This document shows positions 1 to 7,125 of a stretch of DNA of 64,000 bases, piece by piece. The translations under genes were made by a program, and so were the position numbers. Each line of letters begins with the position of its first letter. The stretch's first letter is position 1. Source of the DNA: Euzebya sp. (GTDB lineage: Bacteria; Actinomycetota; Nitriliruptoria; Euzebyales; Euzebyaceae); contig NZ_CAXQBR010000109.1 of assembly GCF_964222135.1 (NCBI RefSeq), positions 1-64,000 of the forward strand. The letters are read 5' to 3'. Below the pieces are notes generated by a model. That model worked only from the letters and a program-made list of their open reading frames with translations, made no database searches and was not told where the DNA came from.

Positions 1-281
1 GGCGAGGATGGTCGACTCCAGCAGTCGGTGTGGCGGTGGTAGGCCCGGCCATCATGGCCGGTCACCGCGCACTGGCTGCTGGAACTCGCCGTCCCTTCGG
101 AAGGTAATGGGTCCCCGCGGTCGTGCCCAATCATTGCCCGCTAGGCAACCAGACGCATTCCGGCCTTCCCCTCAGCATGCCCGAGGCCTAATGACGAACA
201 TGCCGCTTCGGTGCCAGCCACTCCCTCGAAGCGTCGTGGAGCACCACGGCCGGGCCGGGGGACAGCGTTGAGAGCAAGCGA
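1..281. other. Left-edge region without a supported gene
   Basis: No reading frame here has a convincing start, ribosome site or recognisable product. A short palindrome (CCGGCC at 45-50 facing GGCCGG a few bases later) is present but has no T tract. The stretch lies downstream of the minus-strand secreted-protein pair. Confidence 0.5.
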
Positions 282-308
282 GCGTCCCCGCCGGTTGGGC
301 GGGGACGC
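282..308 (-). terminator. Hairpin downstream of the secreted-protein pair
   Basis: A perfect 11-bp stem (GCGTCCCCGCC at 282-292, GGCGGGGACGC at 298-308) with a 5-base loop begins 18 bases past the stop of the minus-strand gene at 327. There is no real U tract after the stem, as is common for actinobacterial terminators. Its position suggests it ends that transcript. Confidence 0.55.
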
Positions 309-326
309 GTTTGCCTACGATGTCGT

Positions 327-923
327 CTAGTCTGCTGCCTCTTGGTAGGCCTGCAAGAACCTGACACCGACCGACACGGCTTCGTCGCCAGACGGGGATA
401 TACCACCGGGGGGAGTGTTCAACACGACACTCATGACCACCTCCCCCGGCAACTGGGCCATCACTTGCGTGAACAAAAGCGAATTCTCCATCACGTAGAA
501 CTGGTGCCCGTCAGCACGTACACTTGTTACGCAATCCGAGCACAGTTCTTGCTGGAGGAACTCCGCATTTTCCTCGAGACTCCCTGGCCATAGAGTGACC
601 TTGCCTATCGCAGCGTCAGGCATGACCCGCGGGGTACCGTTCGTTTCCGTGACCAACACCATTCTAGACAGGTTGGCATCGTCCGATGCGACACTCATTG
701 CTCGTTCGGCGCGGGCTGCGACCTCTTCGGAGACCACCGGCGTCTCATGGAATATTTCATCTGGCAGGTCGGCATAGTCCTCATCGGTGGTCTGCGGTCC
801 CGAATCACTGCCGTCCGGCTCCGGGTCCCCCCCGGCGACGGCCGTCAAGGCTGCTGCAGTCACGACCACACCGGCGAGGGCTAGGACGACCATGGCGCGG
901 ATGCTCATCTTGATGGGAAACAT
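327..923 (-). CDS. Exported or membrane-anchored hypothetical protein
   Basis: 198 residues, no family recognised. Residues 1-30 are a basic start plus a hydrophobic stretch (MVVLALAGVVVTAAALTAVA) that reads as a signal peptide or single membrane anchor. It is followed by an acidic, proline-containing linker and a domain of about 150 residues with one close cysteine pair (CSDC). The ATG at 923 is preceded by GAGGAG in good position, which fixes the start. The gene begins only 12 bases after the stop of the upstream exported protein, so the two probably share a transcript and act outside the membrane. Base composition is clearly less GC-rich than the bulk of the window, suggesting recent acquisition. 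Confidence 0.7.
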   Translation of the reverse strand: MFPIKMSIRAMVVLALAGVVVTAAALTAVAGGDPEPDGSDSGPQTTDEDYADLPDEIFHETPVVSEEVAARAERAMSVASDDANLSRMVLVTETNGTPRVMPDAAIGKVTLWPGSLEENAEFLQQELCSDCVTSVRADGHQFYVMENSLLFTQVMAQLPGEVVMSVVLNTPPGGISPSGDEAVSVGVRFLQAYQEAAD

Positions 924-935
924 GGGTGTGCTCCT

Positions 936-1505
936 CTACCTAGTCGTGTCCACAGGCGTCCACGCGCTGTTCGTGCCCGATCGGACCGTGTACCACTCCC
1001 ACTGACTATCGTTCGGATAGTCTTGGCGGTAGAACGCGTACGGGCCGGTCAGGCCGACTGCCTGCCAGTAGGAGTAGTTATCGTTGGCTCCGTAGTACCC
1101 TTCAAAGGTGAGCGCATTGTCCTTCAACCAGGTCCACTCGGAAGTGAGGCCTGTGCCGTCGACGACATATCCCCCACCAAGGCCCTTGTCATTTTCGTAG
1201 TCGTGCCAGTCCTCTGCCGTTGAGCTGCCGAAGACGCCATCCACGTAGTACGGTAGCGAGCCGTTACCTGCTCCCAAGAGAATCCATTGTACTGCGGTCG
1301 TGTACGCACTGGTACGCTCATATATAGCGCTGTTGTCGCCGACGGCACAGTTGTTGGTCCAGTACCGCGTTTGCGCGTGGGTGTCACACGTCGCGGGATT
1401 CTTAGCATCAGCGAGCACTGGCGGAGCCGTCAACGCCAAACTCAGGGCAGTGGCAAGCACCACAACCAAGACCCGCAACCTTGTACTGTTGCAATCATAT
1501 CGCAT
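936..1505 (-). CDS. Secreted protein with peptidoglycan-binding-like segment
   Basis: 189 residues. A classical signal peptide covers about 1-32 (hydrophobic core VLVVVLATALSLALTAPPV, then LADA). Residues about 70-130 resemble the PGBD (PF01471-like) fold: VQWILL, then VDGVFGSSTAEDW, then GTGLTSEWTWL match the usual pattern of VDGVFG..T and GVVG..TW. The C-terminal 60 residues are rich in Trp and Tyr and not recognised. Two cysteines (ATCD, NNCA) could pair after export. GGAGGG precedes the ATG. It is first in a two-gene transcript with the exported protein at 327-923. Function: likely wall-associated; a catalytic domain is not visible. Lower GC than the surroundings. Confidence 0.65.
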   Translation of the reverse strand: MRYDCNSTRLRVLVVVLATALSLALTAPPVLADAKNPATCDTHAQTRYWTNNCAVGDNSAIYERTSAYTTAVQWILLGAGNGSLPYYVDGVFGSSTAEDWHDYENDKGLGGGYVVDGTGLTSEWTWLKDNALTFEGYYGANDNYSYWQAVGLTGPYAFYRQDYPNDSQWEWYTVRSGTNSAWTPVDTTR

Positions 1506-1788
1506 GCTTGCCCTCCGGCCATTTGACTAACGGACACCCGAACTGGGCCCGTTGGTTGCAACACGTTTGCGCTGTGCTGCCGCATCCGGACTCCACTTAA
1601 ACCTATGGGCTCCCGTGTAGTTTGTCAAACGTCGTGTTCAGGTTGCGTCCGGAACCTGTCAATGCCTGGTTGCCGGTGATCTTCAAGTTTCTGGGCGTCC
1701 TGTAGAAGTAGTCGGTCGCTGACGGGGCAGGGGCGGTGGAGGTGCTGGTCAGCGCGACGGCGAGGTCTGGTGGCGCCTGGTGGGGTGC
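1506..1788. other. Intergenic stretch, no supported gene
   Basis: Between the exported-protein pair (minus) and the propeller fragment (plus). A minus-strand open frame ending at 1603 has protein-like stretches (DYFYRTPRNLKITGNQ) but no start, ribosome site or homology I recognise, so it may be a gene remnant. Low GC compared with the rest of the window. Confidence 0.4.
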
Positions 1789-1853
1789 GCACGACCTGAG
1801 ACACGATTCCGGGGCTTCCAAGCTCCCGAGATCGAAGGGTCATCAGGTCGTGC
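1789..1853. repeat. Inverted repeat, 11-bp arms
   Basis: GCACGACCTGA at 1789-1799 is exactly inverted as TCAGGTCGTGC at 1843-1853, with 43 bases between. It lies immediately before the point where the truncated propeller reading frame begins. It could be a terminator, an operator or the scar of an excised small element; nothing in the 43-bp centre decides. Confidence 0.5.
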
Positions 1854-1871
1854 GACCTTGCGTCTAGCCAA

Positions 1872-2288
1872 GTGCTGGCCACGGCCTCACACATGCAGAG
1901 TCTTGGTTGGCATCCTTATGGGGACCGACTACTGCTCGTTGCCGACGGCGAGGTCATCGATGTGGAATTCGGTGGCTCACGTCTGGGGGTAGGTCCGGGA
2001 AATATCGCACGATGGGCACCAGATGGACTCAGACTCGCCGTAGGCGACAACCAGACGCTGCTCCTGAAAGACGTTGGCACGGGTGCCAGTCGAGTGTTGA
2101 TAGATGGCCTAGGCCAGATTGGGGACTTTACGTGGCTCGAAGACAGCAGGTCGGTGGTGTTTGTGGCCTCTGAGATCGATCCCGGCACACTCCTTCCAAT
2201 AGGAGCGATGTACATGCTGGATGCCGACAGTTCAGACCTAGAGGTACTTGCTACCGGTCTCATCCGAGATCCAGCGGTCGCTGCCTAG
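1872..2288 (+). pseudogene. Fragment of a TolB/PD40-like beta-propeller protein
   Basis: 138 residues of propeller-type repeats: WHPYGDRLLLV, RWAPDGLRLAVGD and WLEDSRSVVFVA follow the PD40/WD40-like pattern (W.PDG..L...). There is no signal peptide, no ribosome site before the GTG (or the ATG at 1893), and far too few blades for a closed propeller, so this looks like a truncated or decayed copy. A full-length propeller protein with the same repeat type begins at 3207, so the fragment may be a remnant of a paralogue. It ends 31 bases before the deacetylase gene. Whether it is translated cannot be told from sequence. Confidence 0.5.
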
Positions 2289-2319
2289 ACCGTCTGCATC
2301 AGAGACTTAAGGAGTTCCC

Positions 2320-3186
2320 GTGGTAACCACCACCAAGTCACAGATCACATACGTGGTCTTCGCGCACCCTGACGACGAGTACGCTTCTTGGGCGCTCATC
2401 CACAAGTCTACGGCCAACTACCCAGTTTTCTGCATGTTGACGCGCGGAGAACAAAGCGGCCACTGTCCTGCACCGAATTACCAAGCTGGCGAGAAGCAGC
2501 ACCCATCACTACTCCCCGCGCCCAAGGGGACAACGGAGTGCGCCACGGCCCGCATCAATAGTTTTCGCGATTTTCATGGGGCTATGGCGAGCATCGACAG
2601 CACGCTAGAGGACCCCGTGCTGAATCCTCAACGGCAGGGGCCGCGAACTGGGGTTAGCGGATTCGGCACAATCTCTGACCGCAACTACCTCCTCTACGCG
2701 GGATCGAAGTGCGCATTTCTCTTCTTCAACCTCGGCGACGGATCTCTCACCACAGATGAAGTGAATTGGGCCATCGCGTCCGCCCGCGCAGCCCGCTCGG
2801 CTGGGGACTTGCCAAACAAGCCGGAGTATGCGGTTATTGCAGCTTCCTACTACTGGGAGGGTACAGCGAACAGCAACGGCTCGCGCCTATATCCCCACGT
2901 AGACCACAAGACCGTCAATCAGGCCATCTACAATAAGATCAACGGATACTGGTCCGGCGGGCGTCGATGGGGCGCAACGGCGTTCAACGACTCGCGAGCT
3001 TCACGAACGGATTCCATCACGGCCTCCCACCATGAGTATGCATTCGTAAGAAGTCCGAGTGCCTCATCGATTGGTGCGTTCCAGAAGTACTACGGTTGGC
3101 TTGAGGGCTACTGGGAGTTTGGGCGATGGATCAAAGAGTCTCCCAATCGGGTCTATCAACAGAAGCACTGGCAGAAGCTGGACTAG
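2320..3186 (+). CDS. PIG-L/LmbE-family deacetylase
   Basis: 288 residues. The hallmark zinc motif AHPDDE lies at 15-20 (His16, Asp18, Asp19) and a second metal-binding segment HVDH at 193-196, as in the PIG-L (PF02585) family of N-acetyl-sugar deacetylases (MshB, GlcNAc-PI deacetylase). The GTG start at 2320 is set by a perfect AAGGAG at 2309-2314. No signal peptide is visible, although comparable surface-glycan deacetylases are often exported. It is followed after 20 bases by a propeller/cell-wall-repeat surface protein, so a role in a surface or wall glycan is plausible (inference). The middle and C-terminal regions (about 70-130 and 200-288) diverge from the small-molecule enzymes, so the substrate is unknown. 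Confidence 0.75.
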   Translation: MVTTTKSQITYVVFAHPDDEYASWALIHKSTANYPVFCMLTRGEQSGHCPAPNYQAGEKQHPSLLPAPKGTTECATARINSFRDFHGAMASIDSTLEDPVLNPQRQGPRTGVSGFGTISDRNYLLYAGSKCAFLFFNLGDGSLTTDEVNWAIASARAARSAGDLPNKPEYAVIAASYYWEGTANSNGSRLYPHVDHKTVNQAIYNKINGYWSGGRRWGATAFNDSRASRTDSITASHHEYAFVRSPSASSIGAFQKYYGWLEGYWEFGRWIKESPNRVYQQKHWQKLD

Positions 3187-3206
3187 GAAGCTGGATTAGG
3201 TCGATC

Positions 3207-5177
3207 ATGAAGCGCGCAATCGTTGCAATCATCGGGTTGTCGGCATTGATGGTGGCCACTGCCGCGTCAGCTGACGTGGTGGTGTCGGACCCCGAGGAGG
3301 GGGTCCTGTCCATCGACTCCGTCTCAGGTGAGATCACTGAGCTGACCACCGAGGCAGGTGACCTGGAGACGAGCGTGTCACCGGACGGGTCGCGTGTGGC
3401 GTTCAGCAGGGCCACTGAGTCGGACTCGGGGATTTGGGTCGTAGACGTGCGTGGCGGCGAGGAGCGCCGCGTCAGCCCTGAAGGACTCGGCCTGAACGTA
3501 CGGAACCCGGACTGGAGCCCTGACGGCACACAGCTGGCCTGGAGCGACCGAGACGACCTCTGGGTGACGGATCTGCTGAGCGACATCAGCAGGCGAGTGA
3601 CGGAGGGGGCCGAGAATGACGGCGAGCCGAGCTGGGCCCCCGACGGCGGCGCAATCGCCTTCACTCGCTTCGCCGAGAACGTGGACAGTGGCTCGGCCAT
3701 TGCCGTCGTCTCGATGGCGTCCGGAACCGTGCAGGTGCTCGCAGAATCCGACGGCGGTACGCGGCCGGAGTGGTCGCCCAACGGCGACCTGATCGCCTGG
3801 ACGCAGTCCGCCCCTTCACCGCCACGCGTCTACACCGTGGCGATCTCCGGGGCGGGGACAGTCGGTCCGCCGATGGAGATCGGACCCGGAACGGCGGCGG
3901 CATGGTCACCTGACGGTGACGCTCTAGTCCTCGGCAGCTCATCCGCCTCTGACCCCGCATTGCCGATCGTGCGACACGACATCCGGACTGGGGCGGAACG
4001 GGTAGTCGTCGACAAGCCATCGGGTGGTGTCCAGTCGCTGTCGGTTAGCCAAGACGGCAGCGATCTCGCAGTAGTCCTCGGCGATGACGATGAGGTGGTG
4101 CTTGAGGTCTTCAGCGGTATTGAGTCTGACGAGACGACCTCTGAGGTGCTCATCCGCCGTCGGTTCCTCCGAGACGTGGAATGGGTCCGCGACATCGCGC
4201 AGCGACTCGCGGGAGCGACCCGCGTCGACACCGCCGTTGCGGTGAGTCGGGCTCTGGACTCGGCTGCCAGACCGGCGGCCGGCAGCGTGCCCATCTTCCT
4301 GGCGACGTCCACGAACTATGCTGACGCGCTTGCGGTGGGACCGCTGGTGACCAAGCTCAACGGCCGACTCCTACTCGTGGACGGTAACGGCAGGCTGTCC
4401 CGGGCCACGACGGACGAGGTCCTCCGCCTGGCCCCCGAAACCGCCTACGTCGTTGGGGGAACCGCCGCCGTCTCGGAGATGGTTGAAGACGGCCTGTCGC
4501 AGCTCGGAGTTGACTCAATCGAGCGGATCGGAGGCGCCGACCGATTCGAGACGGCAAGTCGTATCGCGGAACGCGTGGGCACTGCGGGCGGGGTTGTGAT
4601 CGCGGAAGGGCAGGACGCTGACCCGTCGCGAGGCTGGCCCGATGCCCTTGTCGGCGGATCCCTTGCCTCACGCGAAGGGATTCCGATCCTGTTGGTCACC
4701 ACCGAAACCGTCCCGGATGCAAGCCGCGTGATGCTCGAACAGTGGAATCCCGAACACATCATCATCGTTGGTGGGACCACCGCCGTCTCTGACGAGGTCG
4801 CACAAACCCTCGACGCGCTTGGCGGGACCATCGAGCGAATCGCCGGAGCCGACCGATACGCCACCGCGACTCAAGTCGCCGCGTATGCCGCGGGCGCAGA
4901 GGGAGACGCAGACGCCTCACGCTCCACAACCGTATGGCTGGCCTCTGGGGAGAACTGGCCGGATGCCTTGGTGGCCGTCCCCTCAGCCGGCAGACAGGGA
5001 GCGCCACTGCTGCTGAGCCCAAGGGCCGCTCTCGGAAACGCCCCACTCAACTTCCTGTGTGCTCACACCAGCACGCTGGGACGACTGGTCGCGGTCGGCG
5101 GTCCGGACGTCCTGTCAGCTCGCAGCCTGAGCGCAGCCACAGCTGTCCTCACCGACCGTCGTCCCTGCCCCAGTTGA
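3207..5177 (+). CDS. Surface protein: beta-propeller plus cell-wall-binding repeat 2
   Basis: 656 residues from the ATG at 3207; upstream in-frame codons overlap the deacetylase and lack a signal peptide. Residues 1-23 are a signal peptide (MKRAIVAIIGLSALMVATAA). About 25-310 carry six PD40-like blades (SPDGSRVAFS, WSPDGTQLAWS, WAPDGGAIAFT, WSPNGDLIAWT and two weaker ones). The C-terminal third holds three cell-wall-binding repeat 2 units (PF04122), recognisable by RLAGATRVDTA, RIGGADRFETA and RIAGADRYATA, each with a YVVGGT/IIVGGT/VAVGGP strand. PF04122 units are known to attach proteins non-covalently to the wall. The propeller probably binds or displays a ligand. Likely cotranscribed with the PIG-L gene 20 bases upstream. 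Confidence 0.85.
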   Translation: MKRAIVAIIGLSALMVATAASADVVVSDPEEGVLSIDSVSGEITELTTEAGDLETSVSPDGSRVAFSRATESDSGIWVVDVRGGEERRVSPEGLGLNVRNPDWSPDGTQLAWSDRDDLWVTDLLSDISRRVTEGAENDGEPSWAPDGGAIAFTRFAENVDSGSAIAVVSMASGTVQVLAESDGGTRPEWSPNGDLIAWTQSAPSPPRVYTVAISGAGTVGPPMEIGPGTAAAWSPDGDALVLGSSSASDPALPIVRHDIRTGAERVVVDKPSGGVQSLSVSQDGSDLAVVLGDDDEVVLEVFSGIESDETTSEVLIRRRFLRDVEWVRDIAQRLAGATRVDTAVAVSRALDSAARPAAGSVPIFLATSTNYADALAVGPLVTKLNGRLLLVDGNGRLSRATTDEVLRLAPETAYVVGGTAAVSEMVEDGLSQLGVDSIERIGGADRFETASRIAERVGTAGGVVIAEGQDADPSRGWPDALVGGSLASREGIPILLVTTETVPDASRVMLEQWNPEHIIIVGGTTAVSDEVAQTLDALGGTIERIAGADRYATATQVAAYAAGAEGDADASRSTTVWLASGENWPDALVAVPSAGRQGAPLLLSPRAALGNAPLNFLCAHTSTLGRLVAVGGPDVLSARSLSAATAVLTDRRPCPS

Positions 5178-5229
5178 TCAGACCCCGGATGCACAGAGGA
5201 GCGGCCAGCTGAGCTTCTCCAAGGTCTAC

Positions 5230-5847
5230 TCAGACCAGGCCCATTCGTGATGCAAGAGCCACGGCCTGGTCACGATTGGCCACACCCAAACGCAGGTACA
5301 GACCGGCAAAGCGACGGCTCATCTGTCGCGATGACCATCCCGACTGCACAGCGATCTTGTCTACGGTCTCGCCCTCGGCCAGGAGGGACAGCCACCTTCG
5401 TTCCTCGTCGGAAACTGCGTCACTTGTTATCCCGGTAGGTGGGAGCAAGGCACTGAACCGACTCAGGAGAACCTGGGGTAGCATTGCATCGCCGTCAACG
5501 GCAGCCTCAGCGGCCCTCAGGATTCGCCGAGAATCCGCTTCGATGGAAAGAACACCGCTAGCCCCCAGAGCCAGTGCTCGAAGGAGGTCCGAATCCTGGC
5601 GGGCCAGTCCTACGACCGGGCATGTATCTGACCATTCCATGAGTCGCACCAGAAGACTCCAGTTGTCCGCCCCATCGAGTCCTATGAGTAGGACTCTTCG
5701 AGACGTGAAGTCCAGACGGCCGTCCTGAACAAACCTGGTCGGGTCGTCGACTACCTCTACCTCCTGCTCTACCGAATCGGCGGCCACCAGTTGGCGAGAT
5801 ACGTAAGCAGGAAGGAAGACGGCACCCACCCGTGTTGCGGTCCCCAT
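5230..5847 (-). CDS. LuxR/NarL-type regulator with degenerate receiver
   Basis: 205 residues from the ATG at 5847, chosen because AAAGGAG lies five bases upstream; the longer frame to 5901 has no such site. Residues about 50-120 look like a receiver fold: VLLIGLDGADN supplies an acidic residue where the phosphoacceptor would sit, but the usual switch Thr/Ser (here VVGLA) and the conserved Lys (here VLSIEA) are missing, so classical phosphorylation control is doubtful. Residues about 140-205 are a LuxR helix-turn-helix (SDEERRWLSLLAEGETVDKIA, then SSRQMSRRFAGLYLRLG). It converges with the surface-protein gene, whose stop is 53 bases away. No partner kinase is nearby. Target genes unknown. Confidence 0.7.
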   Translation of the reverse strand: MGTATRVGAVFLPAYVSRQLVAADSVEQEVEVVDDPTRFVQDGRLDFTSRRVLLIGLDGADNWSLLVRLMEWSDTCPVVGLARQDSDLLRALALGASGVLSIEADSRRILRAAEAAVDGDAMLPQVLLSRFSALLPPTGITSDAVSDEERRWLSLLAEGETVDKIAVQSGWSSRQMSRRFAGLYLRLGVANRDQAVALASRMGLV

Positions 5848-5930
5848 AGATTCTCCTTTGGCTAGTAGCGAGGCTACCTGCCAAGAGCTGTCAATGGCCA
5901 AGTGAAAGTCCTCACCTGGCCGGGGTGGGG

Positions 5931-6149
5931 TCAGGTGGTGGGGCCACCTCCTCGGGCGCGTATGCGGTGGGAGTCGACTTCGGTTGCGATGACGATGGCG
6001 TGGTGGAGGAGCCGGTCCAGGCGGCCAGCGCCGGGCCTTCCGAGGTCGGTGTCAACGGACAGTCGGTCGGTCTTGGAGTAGCCGACGAGGATCTCCACCG
6101 CCCCCCTTGGAGGACCATCACCGACGTCCTCGTCGACGCCGTACTCCAC
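5931..6149 (-). pseudogene. IstB-like (IS21 family) ATPase remnant
   Basis: A short minus-strand frame ends with LDRLLHHAIVIATE followed by DSHRIRARG. This closely recalls the C-terminus of IS21 helper ATPases, which end DRLLHH..V....G.SYRLR. Only about 50 recognisable residues remain; the P-loop region is absent and no IstA-like transposase or terminal repeats were seen. The rest of 5902-6325 holds no other recognisable gene. The remnant lies just downstream of the first toxin-antitoxin copy and adds to the evidence for mobile-element traffic here. Confidence 0.4.
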
Positions 6150-6325
6150 ACCACGCCGGGACTCAGTTCACCCACCGCTCTTGCGCAACAGGACGGCCGT
6201 GCGACTCCCGCTCCTCCATCGGACCTACGAAGGGCGCGCGGATCCCTCCAGAGGTGATCGTCCTGCGCCAACTCGACGAGCGGCCATCGGCAGCGCGCGC
6301 CGGACCGGATCCCAGCCCATCCCAT

Positions 6326-6676
6326 TCAGAGCCAGTGGACCTGGTCCCGGAGGTGGTCGTCGGGAAGGTCGAGCAGCGGGCGCAGCGCGTCGACGAACCG
6401 GCCGGTCGTGTCGGCCGTCCGCGGCCACCGCGCATCGTCGGTGAAGATCAGCCCGGCGTGCGACCGACCCCCTGCCGCCCACCCCTGGGCGATCACGACG
6501 AAGTCCCTGACGTTGTTCGTCATCAGCACCCGCCCCTCGGACGTGCAGTGATCGAGGAGCGCCTCATCGTGAAGGGTGTGCCAACCGCGCTGGTGCGCCG
6601 TGACCACGTCGAAGCCGTCCTCGACGAGCCGTGTGGCCAGCATGACGGGGAAGTGGTGGTCGAGGCAGAGCCTCAC
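6326..6676 (-). CDS. DUF5615 PIN-like toxin, copy 1
   Basis: 116 residues starting at the GTG at 6676, which overlaps the antitoxin stop as GTGA; the longer frame to 6703 would lie inside the antitoxin gene. DUF5615 proteins are small PIN-like presumed nucleases paired with DUF433 proteins. Visible family features are an acidic residue near the start (LCLDHHFP), DEALLDHC in the middle and MTNNVRDF, where the Asp and Asn fit the PIN-like metal site. The product is expected to be a cytoplasmic RNase-type toxin neutralised by the upstream-encoded partner; RNase activity is family inference. Highly similar to the gene at 9918-10268. Confidence 0.8.
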   Translation of the reverse strand: MRLCLDHHFPVMLATRLVEDGFDVVTAHQRGWHTLHDEALLDHCTSEGRVLMTNNVRDFVVIAQGWAAGGRSHAGLIFTDDARWPRTADTTGRFVDALRPLLDLPDDHLRDQVHWL

Positions 6677-7098
6677 GCCAGCAGCTGACGCTGGTGCTCC
6701 CAACGACGGCGCTGCCGCTCCGCGAAGGCTGTCGCCTCCTCCATGGCCTGGTCGATCTCCTCGGTGAAGTCGCTGTAGTAGGCGACCGCGGCCTCAACCA
6801 GTGGCACGGCGATGTCGAAGTACCCCGCGGTCTGCGCCAGGTCGCCGTGATGTTCCCGGGCGGTGTGGATCACGTCGCGGACCTTCAGGCGGGTGCCGAC
6901 CAGGTGCGGCTCGCGATCACCGGACGCGCCGGTGCGGAACTGGATCAGCGGGTGCTCGAGCGCGCGCAGCCCCTCCAAGAGCAGACGGTCAGCGAGTGCG
7001 TTGGCCGACTCTGCCCCTCGGGCCGCCTCGGCTTCGAGCCGGTCGGCGGTCTCCTGCCGCAGGCGCAGGGTCCGCTGGATGGGCTTCTGATCCGACAT
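6673..7098 (-). CDS. DUF433 antitoxin, copy 1
   Basis: 141 residues. The N-terminal 50 residues resemble a ribbon-helix-helix-like segment (RTLRLRQETADRLEAEA), and about 55-125 form a DUF433 domain (HLVGTRLKVRDVI, then VPLVEAAVAYYSDF). DUF433 proteins are the usual antitoxins of DUF5615 PIN-like toxins. The toxin gene overlaps its stop by four bases, so translation is coupled and the antitoxin is made first. A TACACT box seven bases before the ATG suggests a leaderless message. The second copy at 10265-10690 differs by a modest number of substitutions, mainly around residues 26-30 (ARGAES against GRTQES). Confidence 0.8.
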   Translation of the reverse strand: MSDQKPIQRTLRLRQETADRLEAEAARGAESANALADRLLLEGLRALEHPLIQFRTGASGDREPHLVGTRLKVRDVIHTAREHHGDLAQTAGYFDIAVPLVEAAVAYYSDFTEEIDQAMEEATAFAERQRRRWEHQRQLLA

Positions 7099-7105
7099 GC
7101 ACCAC

Positions 7106-7111
7106 AGTGTA
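7106..7111 (-). promoter_or_regulatory. Candidate -10 box of toxin-antitoxin copy 1
   Basis: On the minus strand TACACT (TAnnnT type) ends seven bases before the antitoxin ATG, the spacing typical of leaderless actinobacterial genes. The box and its flanks are conserved in the second copy, while no -35 consensus is seen. Confidence 0.45.
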
Positions 7112-7125
7112 GGCGCATGCAGTCA

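Noticed and set aside
1789-1853. Terminal inverted repeats of an insertion sequence
   Set aside because: Only 43 bases lie between the arms and no transposase is near; a hairpin or scar is as likely.
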